Below, one piece after another: positions 31,901 to 43,144 of a stretch of DNA of 64,000 bases. Source of the stretch: Acanthacorydalis orientalis (lineage: Eukaryota > Arthropoda > Insecta > Megaloptera > Corydalidae); contig CM068317.1 in assembly GCA_034766995.1 (NCBI GenBank), forward strand, positions 12,462,755 through 12,526,754. Direction: 5' to 3'. The position numbers and the translations under genes were made by a program. Positions within the stretch are counted from its first letter, which is position 1. Each line of letters begins with the position of its first letter. Below the pieces are notes generated by a model, which did not search any database, was not told the DNA's origin, and was given only the letters and a program-made list of their open reading frames with translations.

Positions 31901-34606
31901 TTATATGGGAACATCTGTTCTAATGGCTCGTGTGAGTGCTTTTGATGTTACAATGCGTGATGAATGGAAACTTACACATAAATATGCTCCACCTGATGCA
32001 TTCATGCCAACGCGAAGGTAATTATTATTATTTTTTTTATTTTGTCAGTATTTTTTATTTTTTAATTATTGGCTGATAAATATTTATAGACCTGCTGTAA
32101 TATTCATGCATGGAGATCTATGTTGGGATCAGTTACAAATAATGATATCAAAATCAACAACAGCAGATCTGTTGAAAATGTTTTATAAGCTTGAAGAATT
32201 CTTCTCACAGCAGTTTAAAAGTAGCAAGCGTGTTTTCTCTAGTCTTCAGCCAAAACCTCAACAAAAGTTCAATAGTAGTAGTTTTAAGCGAAAATTAGCT
32301 CAACAGTCGAAAAGGAAAATGGCTTCTTTGGCTGATAGTGTGTATTAAAACTTATTTCTTTTCACTGAGAATTTTTTTAATTCACAATTACTTTTTTTAG
32401 CTCGTGATGCTTGGACTTCACAAACACAACAGTCTGTTTTACAAGATGCGAAGCATCACAGACATTGGCAAAATGTATTGGCTAATGTAGCAGGGTTACA
32501 TTTACCCACCTTAAAAGTTCCATTACCAAGTTCAGGTTAGAAAAGTGATTTTGACAGAAAAAACAAATGTATATAAAAATAAAAAAATATATTATTATAG
32601 GGACAGTTCTTGGTGGAACGATGGAACTTCATGGAAGAAATATATCATTGGCTTGTTTTCATGGTATTAACTTCAAAACGAAAAACTGGGCATTATTTAG
32701 TCTCCGGGAACCATGTATTAGCTTTGCAACTGAAGCACAAGAAATCCCATCTACAACAGTTACAGATCAATTAGATGTACATGTTGTACAAACTTTAACA
32801 TTCAGTTTGGGAATGAATGCTGATAAACCTACAGCTCAGCATGATTCGATGGCTACTATTTGTCGGATGTCAAGAAATATTATCTTTCCTCCTCAGTTTA
32901 AAACTTTGCAAGAATGGTTTCATTATGCATTTGCAAACAGTGACATTGATGGTATGTATATTTTTTGTATTGGAAATAAGTTCATAGTTTTTGTATTTTG
33001 TTGAATGATAAATTCATTATTAAAAATCGGATTAACATGTAAATAATAAGTTTTATTTGAATCATTAAGAAATATAAATTGAAATTTAAAAAAAAATGTT
33101 ATTAGCCGTAGACCGATTTCCTTCTCTGGAACGAGAAAAAACAGAAAATTCAGGTACAAATTCAATCGAACGCAGTCGGAAGTTACAAGATCCTAATCAT
33201 ACAAGAGAGGTTATATTTGCTCTCCCGACTTTACAATTACACTTGAAAACTGAGCATCTTCAGACAGCCATGACTCCAGATAGTATTGGTAAGTATTAAA
33301 AAATACTGCATTATAATTGTATTTAAAATTCATTATAACATTTAAAATGTCAATTTAACTTTTATATATATATATATATATATATTTATACATATATATA
33401 TTTATACATACATATATTATTTAAATCTATTTGCAAACATTATTTAAATCTATTGCTTACATAAAAATATGCATTCATTTGATACACTTTTATTTATTAA
33501 TAAAAAAAATCTATTGACATGCTGAGAAAAATAAAATTATTACATTTTTAATAGTATTTATTATATTTATATATTTGTTTAAAATATAGAAAATGTAACA
33601 GTACTATCATTAAAAATAAGTTTTTAAATAAAAGTAAAATTGTTACATTCTGTGTATTATTAGAAATTATTATGTTCAATGTATTTTTATTTACAGATGA
33701 AAAACCCTTAGTGGAATGCAGTTTTGTAACTGAATTTGAAGATCACATCTTTGTAACAGTTGATGCTGAAGCATTTTTCTTTTTGCATGATTTAATTACA
33801 TCTTATGTAAAGGAAAAAGAACGTGTAATGGGAGTATCACAAAACAGTAATTTACGTTCACAATCGCCTGATCCCCGCGCCATTCAATCATCTTCCGGAT
33901 CTGCTCAAGCTAATTCAGTTTCAACTGTATCATCTAACACAACTGATGAAGATCGTAAACGTAAAGCATTTACACCAGCTGAAGTGTTTAACAAAGATTG
34001 GAGGAGTTATCATTGCAAAACGTGGCACTTAGAACCTACTGTCCGGTAAGTTTTTATTTAATATTTTTCTCACCTTTATCATCATTTATGGTTTTTGATA
34101 ATTCCCTACTGGATAAGGAATAATTCATTTGAATTATTAATTGCAGTTATTTATTATTATTAATTTTTTAAATGATTTGTGATTTTTATAAATGTTTCTT
34201 TGTGATAAAGTACAGTTATATAAGAATACATTTTAAAATATCATTTGAAAAGATAAAAATTAATGTATGAAAAGTATTACTATTGATGTTGATATTAAAC
34301 AAATAATTATTTTATAATTTTTTTCTTAAAATAAACATATTTATAAAAACCAACTTGAAAAGTAACAAAACTTATTTAAAATACTACAAAAATTGTCTTC
34401 TATTTAGATTATTGTCATGGGCTGGTAAATCAATTGAACCATATGGAGTTGATTATATTCTTCAAAAACTTGGATTTAGTCATGCCAGAACAACAATACC
34501 AAAATGGTTACAGCGTGGTTTTATGGATCCACTAGATAAAGTACTCGCTTTGTTAATGTTACGAATGGTTTCTAATGGATCATTAAATAAAAGGCAGCTA
34601 GAATAA
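3828..34606 (+). CDS. tweek: Tweek / KIAA1109 (BLTP1) giant bridge-like lipid transfer protein, complete, ~81 exons
   Basis: Family knowledge: BLTP1 proteins form a long hydrophobic channel that moves lipids between membranes at contact sites; Drosophila tweek is needed for synaptic vesicle recycling. The assigned exons keep phase from ATG 3828 to TAA 34604-34606, about 5,280 codons (human about 5,000). Exons: 3828-4080, 4144-4287, 4350-4657, 4767-4913, 4971-5094, 5221-5319, 5554-5750, 5803-5940, 6076-6226, 6287-6540, 6603-6760, 6823-7015, 7083-7205, 7304-7516, 7700-7894, 8050-8418, 8515-8696, 8756-8878, 8949-9143, 9370-9496, 9597-9796, 9878-10121, 10372-10482, 10628-10785, 10874-11159, 11407-11686, 11744-11926, 12198-12324, 12581-12857, 12998-13141, 13206-13884, 13957-14120, 14190-14297, 14355-14794, 14884-15064, 15171-15332, 15401-15526, 15604-15654, 16374-16491, 17194-17328, 17920-18057, 18133-18425, 18496-18682, 18770-18925, 19018-19226, 19298-19448, 19511-19681, 19756-19960, 20240-20379, 20848-21079, 21164-21347, 21409-21753, 22699-23058, 23153-23417, 23524-23729, 24117-24242, 24308-24389, 24452-24643, 24710-24903, 26307-26536, 26677-26817, 27753-27896, 28494-28646, 28707-28892, 29003-29114, 29182-29351, 29434-29633, 29902-30109, 30170-30291, 30418-30597, 30663-30876, 30965-31068, 31255-31414, 31557-31714, 31822-32017, 32090-32337, 32401-32535, 32601-32951, 33106-33288, 33697-34045, 34408-34606. 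Individual borders may be off by a few bases. Confidence 0.95.
10282..10348. repeat. (TA)n microsatellite in a tweek intron
   Basis: A pure TA tract ends about 23 bp before the acceptor of the exon at 10372. It occupies a large part of the 250-bp intron. Confidence 0.95.
11687..11743 (+). other. Candidate 57-nt in-frame mini-intron of tweek
   Basis: The segment begins GTTGTA and ends AATTTAG. It is 57 nt long, so the frame is the same whether it is spliced or retained, and it contains no stop codon. The AT-rich content and acceptor-like end favour an intron, while the donor is weak. Retention would add 19 hydrophobic or cysteine-containing residues. Confidence 0.5.
13206..13884 (+). other. 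tweek: Low-complexity Gly/Ser/Thr-rich tweek exon
   Basis: This is the longest exon of the gene (679 nt). Its middle (about 13340-13760) encodes a Gly/Ser/Thr/Asn-rich stretch with recurrent GNTS, SGNG and GGN motifs, probably a disordered loop on the lipid-transfer rod. Flanking residues return to ordinary composition (SRTGFRGVKQD, then FEETIVTLNIG). Antisense open frames over this exon are products of the biased composition. Confidence 0.8.
15604..15667 (+). other. tweek: tweek exon with two alternative donors (15655 and 15668)
   Basis: Donor GTAAAA at 15655 ends the exon in phase 0 and fits the exon at 16374, which must start in phase 0 to be open (AFTDGENSAEDTEPTDE). Donor GTAAGA at 15668 ends in phase 1. 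It would create an early stop with the 16374 exon but fits exactly the phase-1 exon at 17194. So the sequence predicts that donor choice is tied to inclusion or skipping of the 16374-16491 exon. Confidence 0.6.
16374..16491 (+). other. tweek: Candidate cassette exon of tweek
   Basis: This 118-nt exon encodes an acidic Glu/Asp/Thr-rich start followed by CAILLGAQHPNVHPHCVTGYS. It is flanked by introns of about 700 bp, much longer than most in this gene. It starts in phase 0 and ends in phase 1, so it can be skipped only with the alternative upstream donor at 15668. The following exon (17194-17328, 135 nt) keeps phase either way. Confidence 0.55.
21838..22155. repeat. Long imperfect palindrome (foldback/MITE-like) in a tweek intron
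   Basis: The left arm is about 21838-21966 and the right arm about 22030-22155. They are near-complementary along their length, for example GCTTATGCACATTT in the left arm against AAATGTGCATAAGC in the right. The loop of about 60 bp is mostly TA-rich. This resembles a palindromic MITE or a foldback element. No target duplication was settled. Confidence 0.75.
22298..22352. repeat. (TA)n microsatellite in a tweek intron
   Basis: Uninterrupted TA tract in the same intron as the palindrome. A second shorter tract with TG/TACA variants follows at about 22544-22640. Confidence 0.95.
24969..26241 (-). mobile_element. Degenerate mariner element in a tweek intron, antisense to the gene
   Basis: The element is about 1.27 kb, typical for mariner. 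Its ends are TTAGGGGTGCCCATAA at 24969 and, inverted, TTAGAAATGCCCATG ending at 26241, with TA on both sides. Read on the minus strand it encodes a broken mariner transposase: MTDYQPSKEHI near the start, then GDFDISNSIRNGQPAKFDND, SNPRLSVQEVADTLETT, and the decayed end of the catalytic region (WEVFPHLPYS-like and DYHLF-like remnants). Several stops and frameshifts make it inactive. It sits inside a TA microsatellite and explains the unusually long (1.4 kb) intron. Confidence 0.85.
28928..28989. repeat. (TA)n microsatellite filling a tweek intron
   Basis: The intron 28893-29002 is 110 bp long, and more than half of it is this pure TA tract. Only the donor (GTATGT) and a short pyrimidine-rich acceptor (TTTTTCTAACAG) remain outside it. 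Confidence 0.95.
34408..34606 (+). other. tweek: tweek last exon with conserved C-terminus
   Basis: The exon encodes the highly conserved end of the family, including VDYILQKLGFSHARTTIPKW and GFMDPLDKVLALLM, and closes at a TAA followed by further in-frame stops. Vertebrate KIAA1109 has the same motif near its C-terminus, then a charged tail that is missing here. The gene therefore ends inside the window. Confidence 0.9.
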
Positions 34607-35331
34607 TAATTATATAACAATATCAGAAATTAGTTTAGCATTAGTTAAAAATACAATAATCACATATATTACTTTCTTATAGATAGAACTACTACACATT
34701 TACGCATATCGAACCAATGTTTTTATTAAGAAATTTTAAATGTACTAATTTTTTTTTAAAAAACTTCATGTTTTACTCTTGATTATTTTTTAAATAGATT
34801 ATGTTATAATACTCATCAGGTAACTGCCTTATATTTAAAGGTTATGTTTCGTTTTATGAATATTAATACATAATAGTGATTCAAAATTAAAAATATTTAC
34901 ATACTATAGGCTAACAGTTCTCTTAAATGGCAGCTAACGTTTTACAATATTTTAAATCAAATTCATAATGTTTAGGACAACTCCAGAATGCATGATAATG
35001 ACCTTAAACATTGTATTGTTGGATTTTTTTACATATGTATATTTATATATGAATGTGTGTGCGTATGTAGTAATTATTTCTTTAAAAATAATTTATTGCA
35101 GTCAGTAAGGAAGCTATTGATTTATTTAAATATATTCATCATATTTTATTTCATTCAGCATATTAAATTATTTTTATTATTATTGCATATATTTTTAAAT
35201 AACAATTTTTTGTCTAAATATTACATTGAAAACATGAAAAAATATTGAAACAAAACCTTTAAATATTTAATCATTTAAAAATGAACAATTAAAATATTGT
35301 ATTGTTTTTATTTACTTTCATCGTCTAAGTG

Positions 35332-35423
<92 letters not shown>

Positions 35424-36285
35424 TTAAGCAATTGAACATCTTTTACAAATATTTATTAATACATCTCATTTATAACCAATAATTTGTTTTTTTAATGCCG
35501 TTAAAAGACTGTTTAGAAAAATTTATATTAAATATATATATTTTTAATTATTATGAAGTAGCTATTACTGAAAAATGGGCATTAAAAACCAGACTGTTTT
35601 AGTAGAATTTATTTATTTAATATTATCTAGTGAGTTAATCATTTGCATATCAAATATATTTGTTTTCAACGATATATGTTTACATAATGTTTATCATTAA
35701 TGTGTATATATTTTTTTTAAATGCACACATACTTTTTGTTGTAATTAATAGATGTGTCAGTTTAAAATATTTGTAGCATGACAACACGAATATATTATAC
35801 ATGCATACAGTTAAAGATGTTTTTTTTTTGTAAAATATGTAATTCAAATGTATTTTAAAATGTATAGATATTGCAAAAATAAATATATTGCTGGTAGTAA
35901 ACCTTATTCATCTGTTAACTGATTTGTTAAATATTGTCCAGTTATCTTATATTCATTAGTACATTTTTTTCACCAGTTTGTAAATATTTATTCGATTTAT
36001 TATTAATACTATGCTTTTATCCTTATTTGGATCGACTATTTTTTATATGCATTCTAATTGTTAGAAGGAGTACATGTATTTCACATTTTGTATTATAAAA
36101 GTAAATTATCTTTTTCAATCATAAAATCAAATAAAGAACGTTTCTTGGATTAATAAAAGAAAAAAAATGAGAAAACACATCACGTACATCAGTTTTAATG
36201 TTTGTTGAACTTTATCACCTAAAAAGATAAATATAATGTGTAAGTAAATAATCGGTTATAAGTTTAAATTAAAAATTTTAATTAG
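34607..36285 (+). other. tweek 3' region and intergenic AT-rich DNA
   Basis: There is no coding frame. The left part should be the 3' untranslated region. Candidate polyadenylation signals AATAAA occur, for example near 36130. A TA tract lies at about 35334-35421. Confidence 0.5.
35334..35421. repeat. (TA)n microsatellite
   Basis: Uninterrupted TA tract of about 88 bp downstream of tweek. Confidence 0.95.
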
Positions 36286-36800
36286 AAATGCCAGGGAGCC
36301 CAGCTCTTTATCGCTATGCTCGCCTATCTCTGGGGGCTCCGCCCCCGCTCGCATCGCATATATTCGCTCAATATCATTATATATCATCATCATCATCATC
36401 TTCAGCCCCTGTCAATCCACTGCTGGATAAAGGCCTCTTCCATGACTTTCCATTTTGTTCGATTCAGTGCCTCTCTTTTCCACAGTTTTCCAATAAAGTT
36501 TTTAATATCTTTATCCCATCTGTTCATTGGTCTCTTTCTCGGTCTTTTCATATTCCTTGGTTCCCAGTCAATAATTTCTCTTGTCCATCGGTTGTCTTCT
36601 CTTCTTGCGACATGTCCCGCCCATTTCCATTTCAGACTCTTGTGATCATTTGATTTCTTGTGGGATCAGCGTGGCGAGTCATGATCCCAAACCTTACATG
36701 ATGAGTACAAATACAAAACGGCCCTCATTCTCCGGAGGCCTACTTGTCCCCTGCTGTGGCAGTAGCAGGGACCAAGGCAAGATGGCAGAGGGTGCTAAGA
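36286..36800 (-). mobile_element. Non-LTR retrotransposon (LINE) 3' fragment with GC-rich flank
   Basis: On the minus strand, about 36655-36402 is a stop-free frame of roughly 84 codons that ends the reverse-transcriptase ORF. It contains KWKWAGHVARREDNRWTREI, then RPMNRWDKDI, KREALNRTKW and EEAFIQQWIDRG before TGA. This pattern (GHVAR, DNRWT, RGRP-like RW, EAF-QW) is common at the C-terminus of LINE ORF2 proteins in arthropods. The stop is followed by a short GAT microsatellite tail. The flank at 36286-36360 is GC-rich with a GGGGGC/GCCCCC palindrome and may belong to another element. The element is 5'-truncated; its clade was not resolved. Confidence 0.75.
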
Positions 36801-37121
36801 ATCATTATATATATATATATATATATGTATAATAGTATTCTATATAATCATTCTCGTTGTTGAATGCTAGTGAGTTTGTTCCTTTCGCAAGTGCATTGCA
36901 ATATAAATGTTTTATAGATACACATAGTCTTTTTTTCTATGATCGCACATTTTATTGCAAGTACCAATATCATAATTTTTCGTTAAAATTTCGCGTAGCT
37001 TAATAATTGTAATGTACAAATTAATTGTATCATCGTTAATAATAATACAAATTATATACGTTTTTTTTAAAAAAAAATTTGTCCATTTTTTAAAATTTAA
37101 CGGAACATTTTTGTATATATG

Positions 37122-38697
37122 CAGTGTCCAGCAAGTATTTAAATAGTTGTCAATTTTAAACAAAATGCTAATTTTCTCTTTAAATTAAAGGCGTTGTTTT
37201 AGAATTTTCACTATTTTGTTTTACTTAAACCTATTATATTTCACTTATAATTACAAATATAATTTTCATTAATACACTTTTTCAGGAAACTGAAAAATAT
37301 GCAACGCAAAAGTATTCAAACAATTGATAAATAACAATCAAAATGTAATGTAATTTTTAAATTAATATTTTGTAGGGTTTTCATTAGCATTAATTACAGC
37401 TAGAAGACGTTTTGGCATAGTTTTACTAAATTTTGTGTTTGTTCAAGAGTTATTTTGCTCCATTGTTCTAAAAGAATCCGTTTGAGCTGTTCTTTATTAG
37501 AACATCACGAAGAAAATAAAACATTTAAGTGAAATTGTAAGAAGTCATCATACTGTCTATAGCACAATTAAGCGTTATAAGACGGGGAAAAAAAACTAGA
37601 AAATAAAATTCGTAATGATCGATCAAGAAAAACAACACTCGAACAAGAAAGAATAATTCGGCATGAAGTGAACCAAAATCACAGAAATAATGCTCCAAAG
37701 CTAAATGCAATTATCAATAGCACTAGTAACAATTGTGTAAGCACCGATACAAAAAGAAGAACGATTCACCGAGCCGGATATCGAGCTCGAGTTGCTGGAA
37801 GAAACCTGCATTAAGTGAAGTAAGCAGGAAAAACGTCTGGAGTTTGTAACAGAGTACTTAGATGTGGTTCTAAATTTGTGAGATAGCGTAATTTTCTTTG
37901 AAAGTAAGTTCAATATTTTTGGATCGAATGGTCATATTCTAGTATGGAAAAAACCTGAAACAGAATTTAATCTTAAAAATCTTCAAAGAACTGTTAAATT
38001 CGGTGGTCGATGAGTAATGGTGTGGGGCTGCATGTTGGCCACAGGTTCCGGTAACTTAGTAATAATTGATGGGATAATGGACTCGATGATGTATTTAAAC
38101 ATATTAAAAATAATTTGAAAGAAAGTGCAATAAATATGTGAATATCGGAGTTTATATTTCCAACAAAATAACAATCCGAAGCATACAATGCGCGCCAGTG
38201 GATCATTTACAGTTGCTCTACTACTACTGAAAACTCCTCCTCAATCGACTGTCATGAACTCAACAGAAAATCTTTGTGCCCATATGGAAGAGTGTATCAG
38301 AAAACATGTCATTTCCAATAAAGAACAGTTAAAAGGGTACTTTTGGAATGATGGAGCAAAATAACGCCTCAACAAACACAAAATTTAGTTAAATCTTTAT
38401 CAAAACGACTTCTAGCTGTAATTAATTTTAATGGAAGTCCTACAAAATATTAATTTAAAAATTACATTACATTTTGATGGTTATTTATCATTTGAATATT
38501 TTTGCGTTGCATAATTTTTAGTTTCCTGGAAAAGTGTATTAATAAAAATTAAATTTGTAATTATAAGTGAAACATAATAGGTTTAAGTCGTTTAAGTAAA
38601 ACAAAATAGTGAAAATTCTAAAGCGCCTTTAATTTAAAGAGGAAATTAGCATTTTGTTTAAAATTGTCAACTGTTCGATTACTTTCGCTGATCATTG
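37122..38697 (+). mobile_element. Tc1-like transposon with ~380-bp terminal inverted repeats, inactive
   Basis: The left arm (about 37122-37500) and right arm (about 38314-38697) are near-perfect inverted copies. A TA follows the right end, and the left TA appears mutated to TG. The plus strand between 37500 and 38400 encodes a broken Tc1-family transposase with motifs DSVIFFESKFNIFGS, KPETEFNLKNLQRTVKFGG, VMVWGCMLATGSGNLVIIDG, and a decayed QQNNNPKHT where the family has QQDNDPKHT, so a catalytic aspartate is lost. Many stops are present. The right arm includes the transposase C-terminal coding region (RKHVISNKEQLK), so the left arm is an inverted copy of coding sequence. Confidence 0.9.
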
Positions 38698-38699
38698 TA

Positions 38700-39491
38700 G
38701 ATAGATTATAAATTTTAAATTAGCGTTATGAACTCAGTATATATAAAATTATATTTTTTTATACGATTGTTAAAAAGGGGCATATAGTAATTTAAATAAA
38801 AATGAGTAAATATATTTTAATAATATTTGTAGATATTTTTAAAAAAGCATTGAACATTGAATGCTATATCAGTATTTTATCCACGGCTATGTATTTAAAT
38901 AAAAAAGTATGTGTAACGCCAATGACGAATTACAGAACAATAGATGGTTAACCTTCAACATTATATTAAACGCCTATTTTGTTACATTCTGTATTACTTG
39001 TTAAGTTACTTCAAACATGCATGAACCTTTATCTTCTTTCACTAATTACCCATTAGAACGTTGATAACATTCGTTTTTTTGTATAAATATTATTTACTAT
39101 ATAAGTTAAATAATCAAAATATGATTATTCTTGTGAACCAATTAAGTATTTTTTATCATAAAACCGAAACTGTAAACATATACAATAATCATGATTTGTC
39201 TGGTCGAGTGTATTTTTGACGTTTTTGTTGAGAATCGGTAGAAATGAATTTTGTTAACGTGTTTGATTCGTGTAAAAAGGTTCCACATGCATTTTCAATG
39301 AAATGTTAAAATATCCAGTGAAAGAAATATGTGATGGATCGTATTAGTGTCTACTTTATTGTTTTTAAACATATTTTCGATATACGTACAAGAGTTTTTA
39401 ATTTATGACCTTAATACAGGCGGCTGTATTGTTTTGTACTTGTAAAAAGTCGTTTTTAATTTCTTTTTTGTAATCAGTATTATTAGTCAGT
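38700..39491. other. Intergenic region upstream of SLC37A gene
   Basis: AT-rich DNA without an open frame or recognised repeat. It should contain the promoter and 5' untranslated region of the SLC37-family gene. No core motif was assigned. Confidence 0.45.
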
Positions 39492-39841
39492 ATGAGTTAC
39501 ACTCATAAAAATGTGCCAATAGGAATAAGAACTATACAGAAAGTATCAGGGCTTTGCTGTCCAAGAACAAGGTTTAACAGGGAGCTATGGTGAGTCACTA
39601 TACAATCTGCTCTCAGCTCATATTTTCATTTTAATTATTTCGTTTATAGCTATCGTACGAGTATTTTAGTATTGACATATATTGCTTATATGTGTTACCA
39701 TTTAACGAGAAAACCAATCTCAGTTGTAAAAAATGTTTTGCACCAGAATTGTACAAGTCTCACACCGCCTTCTGATGTTAGTCCAGACAGTCGTACAACA
39801 TGGTGTGATTGGGCACCATTTGGTAATTATTTGTTATTAAT

Positions 39842-39938
<97 letters not shown>

Positions 39939-42818
39939 TTATATTTTTAGATGGAGAAGATGCATCAACTTTACTTGGAACCTTAGATTCTGCATTTTTA
40001 TTTGCATATGCAGGAGCAATGTTTGTATCTGGTCTTATTGCAGAAAGAGTTAACTTAAGATATTTTCTGGCACTTGGAATGCTATTTTCAGGAATTAGCA
40101 GTTATTTATTTGGAATAGCTAAATCATATAATATACATATGATGTCTTATTTTATTTTTGTGCAGGTATTGATGTGTGTATGGCAATGTATATGTATGTA
40201 TGTATATATTTATATATATTAAAATGTTATATTTCAATTGTATTTAATAGCTAATATATATTTTTGTTTAGTTTTTTCGTAATCAATGTCAATCACTTGT
40301 AAACTCCAATTAATTCATATATTTTATTTATTAAATAACAGATGTAAATGAATTGAAAGTTAAGATTTAACTGTTAAAAGTTTTAAAGTAGTGAAATCTC
40401 TTTTTTTAAAATAATTATTCAACACATGAGTTTAGTTTTTGTGTTTTGAATAATTTTAAAATTTATAATAACTTTAAATTAATTACATATGAAGTATTAG
40501 TTTAAACACTTTAGAATTATTTTCAGGTATTAGGTGGCATTTTTCAAACGACTGGTTGGCCAGGTGTGGTAACTATAGTAGGTAATTGGTTTGGAAAAGG
40601 GAAAAGAGGTTTGATTTTTGGAGTGTGGAATTCACACACATCAATTGGAAATATATTAGGTATATTGTATATGCATGTATTATATTTTTAGTAATTGGAC
40701 TCTAATTTAAGAGTCCAATTACTAAGCGAGGAAGTGTTTTTATAAATTGTCAAATAAAAATAATATTTGATTTTTAGGATCTTTAATAGCTGCTGCATAT
40801 GTAGAATCTGATTGGTCATTATCATTTATTGTCCCAGGTTTAATAATGGGAGTATCAGGATTTTTGTTATTTTTATTTCTTGTTGTAAATCCTTCAGATG
40901 TTGGTTGTACATCTCCAGAATATAGAGTAAGTTGATAAGTCAATTAATTACTTTATTGAAAACAAAATAGAAAGTATTATCATGGTAAAGTACTTTTTAA
41001 ATTTCAGTGTATCAACTCAAATGGATATAGAAAACTAGATAATAAAGTATCAGAACATGGCAGTACAGATGATCTTAGTTCTATGACTGATGATACTGAA
41101 ATTCTTATAGGAGAACAGGTAATACTACAGCTTAATGAAATTTAACATGTTCTTCCATTGACATATTTTATTATCTTAATCAGATCTGTTTTATTTATTA
41201 AAGTGTAATCATTTTTTTCAAACATAATTTGTCGATAAAATAAAATTATTTTATTTTCATTTTGGAGTATCCGAGAACATCAACAAATATTAATAGTGCA
41301 TGTTTCAACTAAAGATGATTTTTATGTTATGATTTAGTCATTTCAGGAAGTGCAGAGGAGGTATACAGAACGCACACCAATTTTAAATACTGACGTTGTT
41401 GTCCGCCAAGAAAAAGCTATTGGTTTTTTAGGTGCATTTAAGATTCCTGGTGTAATTGAATATTCTTTATGTCTTTTTTTTGCTAAACTTGTCAGTTATA
41501 CATTTTTGTATTGGTTACCCTTATATATTAAATCTTCTAGTAAGTATTTAAATTTTTATTACTTGTATGTGTCACTCTCTCTTTCTCTCTCTCTATATGT
41601 ATATTTATTTATTTATTTATAATATATTAAGGTTATTAATTATAACTTCATCAGAGTGCATGAGTACTCATATAAACAATGGCTTAGTATGAGAACAATT
41701 CAGAGATAGTAATAGTAACATATTTTTTTTATTTTTTTATAAATAACTGAATAATCAAGTAATATCATTGAAAATTACTTTAAATTATTTAATATAATGT
41801 TTATATCTTTAAAAGTAAAGAGAAACCTAAAAAAATTAAATTCTAACAAAAAAAAGTTATATCAAATACATGAAATCATGCATGCCTCACTAGCATTCAT
41901 AGACCAGAAAATTAGTAAATTTTTATATAAATTTACAAAAAAAAATAATATTTGATGTCATTTACATATATTTAAATTAGTTTGACATTTAATATTTTAT
42001 ATTAAAATACATATATCTTTAGTTAAAATTTTTTACTTTAATTTTGTTATTTATGTTGAGTATGTTTTTTTAATTTAATTTTTTTTTAACAAATTGCAAA
42101 TGTTCTTGTATAGCTACATTAAGTGCAACAATAAGTGCAGATTTATCAACACTTTTTGATGTGGGTGGAATTGTCGGAGCTATTGCAGCAGGAGTGATAA
42201 GTGATTATTCAAATATGTCAGCTACAACATGTGCAGGAATGTTGACTGCTGCTGTTCCTATGGTATTATACTTAATAAGTTACAAATATATTACAATGTT
42301 TTTATTAATTTTTCAATGTAATAAAAAAATTTAGAACATCCCTTTTTATCAAATGTGGTTTTAGATGTTTATATATGAGCATTTTGGTTCAGCAAGCTTA
42401 TCAATGAACATAATACTGTTAGTAATTGTTGGATTATTAGTGAATGGCCCATATGCTTTAATAACAACAGCAGTGTCTGCTGAACTGGGTACTCATAGTT
42501 CTTTAGAAGGAAATTCAAAAGCTTTAGCAACTGTAACTGCTATTATTGATGGAACAGGATCTATAGGTGGGTAATGTATATTTATTAATAATTGAAGTCG
42601 TAATAATAAAGTAACTTTTCTATGTATGAAGTTGAATCAATGTTGGTGTTTTTTCTTAAGGTGCTGCTGTTGGTCCTTTATTAGCAGGCTTGGTTTCAAA
42701 CCAGGGATGGCATTTTGTATTTTATATGCTTATGATTTCAGATGTATTAGCACTTATTTTTCTTGTAAGACTTGTACATACTGAATTTTTACGATTAAGA
42801 CAAAATCATATAGAATAA
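39492..42818 (+). CDS. SLC37A2: SLC37-family sugar-phosphate exchanger (SLC37A2-like), complete, 10 exons
   Basis: This is a major facilitator superfamily membrane protein. SLC37 proteins exchange glucose-6-phosphate or glycerol-3-phosphate for inorganic phosphate across the ER membrane (family knowledge). Exons are 39492-39589, 39650-39822, 39951-40165, 40527-40659, 40778-40926, 41008-41118, 41347-41539, 42114-42262, 42365-42566 and 42661-42818. They join in phase to 526 codons, about the family length. Signatures include CYHLTRKPISVVK, TWCDWAPF, TGWPGVVTIVGNWFGKGKRG, GVWNSHTSIGNILGSLIA, FAKLVSYTFLYWLPLYIKSS, LSTLFDVGGIVG, VNGPYALITTAVSAELGTH and TVTAIIDGTGSIG. A variable Ser/Asp-rich cytosolic loop lies in exon 6. 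Assignment to A2 rather than A1 is by best remembered resemblance. It is convergent with PEN-2. Confidence 0.93.
39850..39932. repeat. (TA)n microsatellite filling an SLC37A intron
   Basis: A pure TA tract of about 83 bp within an intron of only 128 bp (39823-39950). Confidence 0.95.
40688..40725. repeat. Perfect 16-bp-stem hairpin in an SLC37A intron
   Basis: The arms 40688-40703 (TTAGTAATTGGACTCT) and 40710-40725 are exact reverse complements around a 6-nt loop AATTTA. The hairpin lies about 28 bp past the donor of the exon ending at 40659. The sequence is not a TA tract, so the symmetry is not trivial. Confidence 0.9.
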
Positions 42819-43144
42819 TTAAAATAATTTAATATATAATTTTTTTATATAAAGTTTTTTTTTAATTGAATGAATTCATTTCCATCATTTGAAGTTAATG
42901 TTATGAAATTCATTATCAATAAATATGCATATGTTGACATGTAATGTGTAAAATCTTTATGATCTCTGTTTAAGCTACTTAAGGATGATTGCTTTGGTAT
43001 TAAAAAAAATGAAATAAAATGTTGTATATATATAAAGATTTTTAATTTATGGAATTATTAAACATTACAAAGTGTATTACAATATTATTAACTATAAAAA
43101 TATTTTATTGAAACTTTTATACAAATAAATTATTCTATTACAAA
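42819..43144. other. Convergent 3' ends of SLC37A and PEN-2 genes
   Basis: Only about 326 bp separate the two stop codons. Plus-strand AATAAA-type signals occur near 42917 and 43013, and a minus-strand equivalent (TTTATT) near 43103, so the two 3' untranslated regions may overlap. Confidence 0.5.

Noticed and set aside
37983..38206. Two minus-strand open frames in the Tc1-like element
   Set aside because: They are antisense to the transposase motifs (VMVWGCM and the PKHT block), which are on the plus strand.
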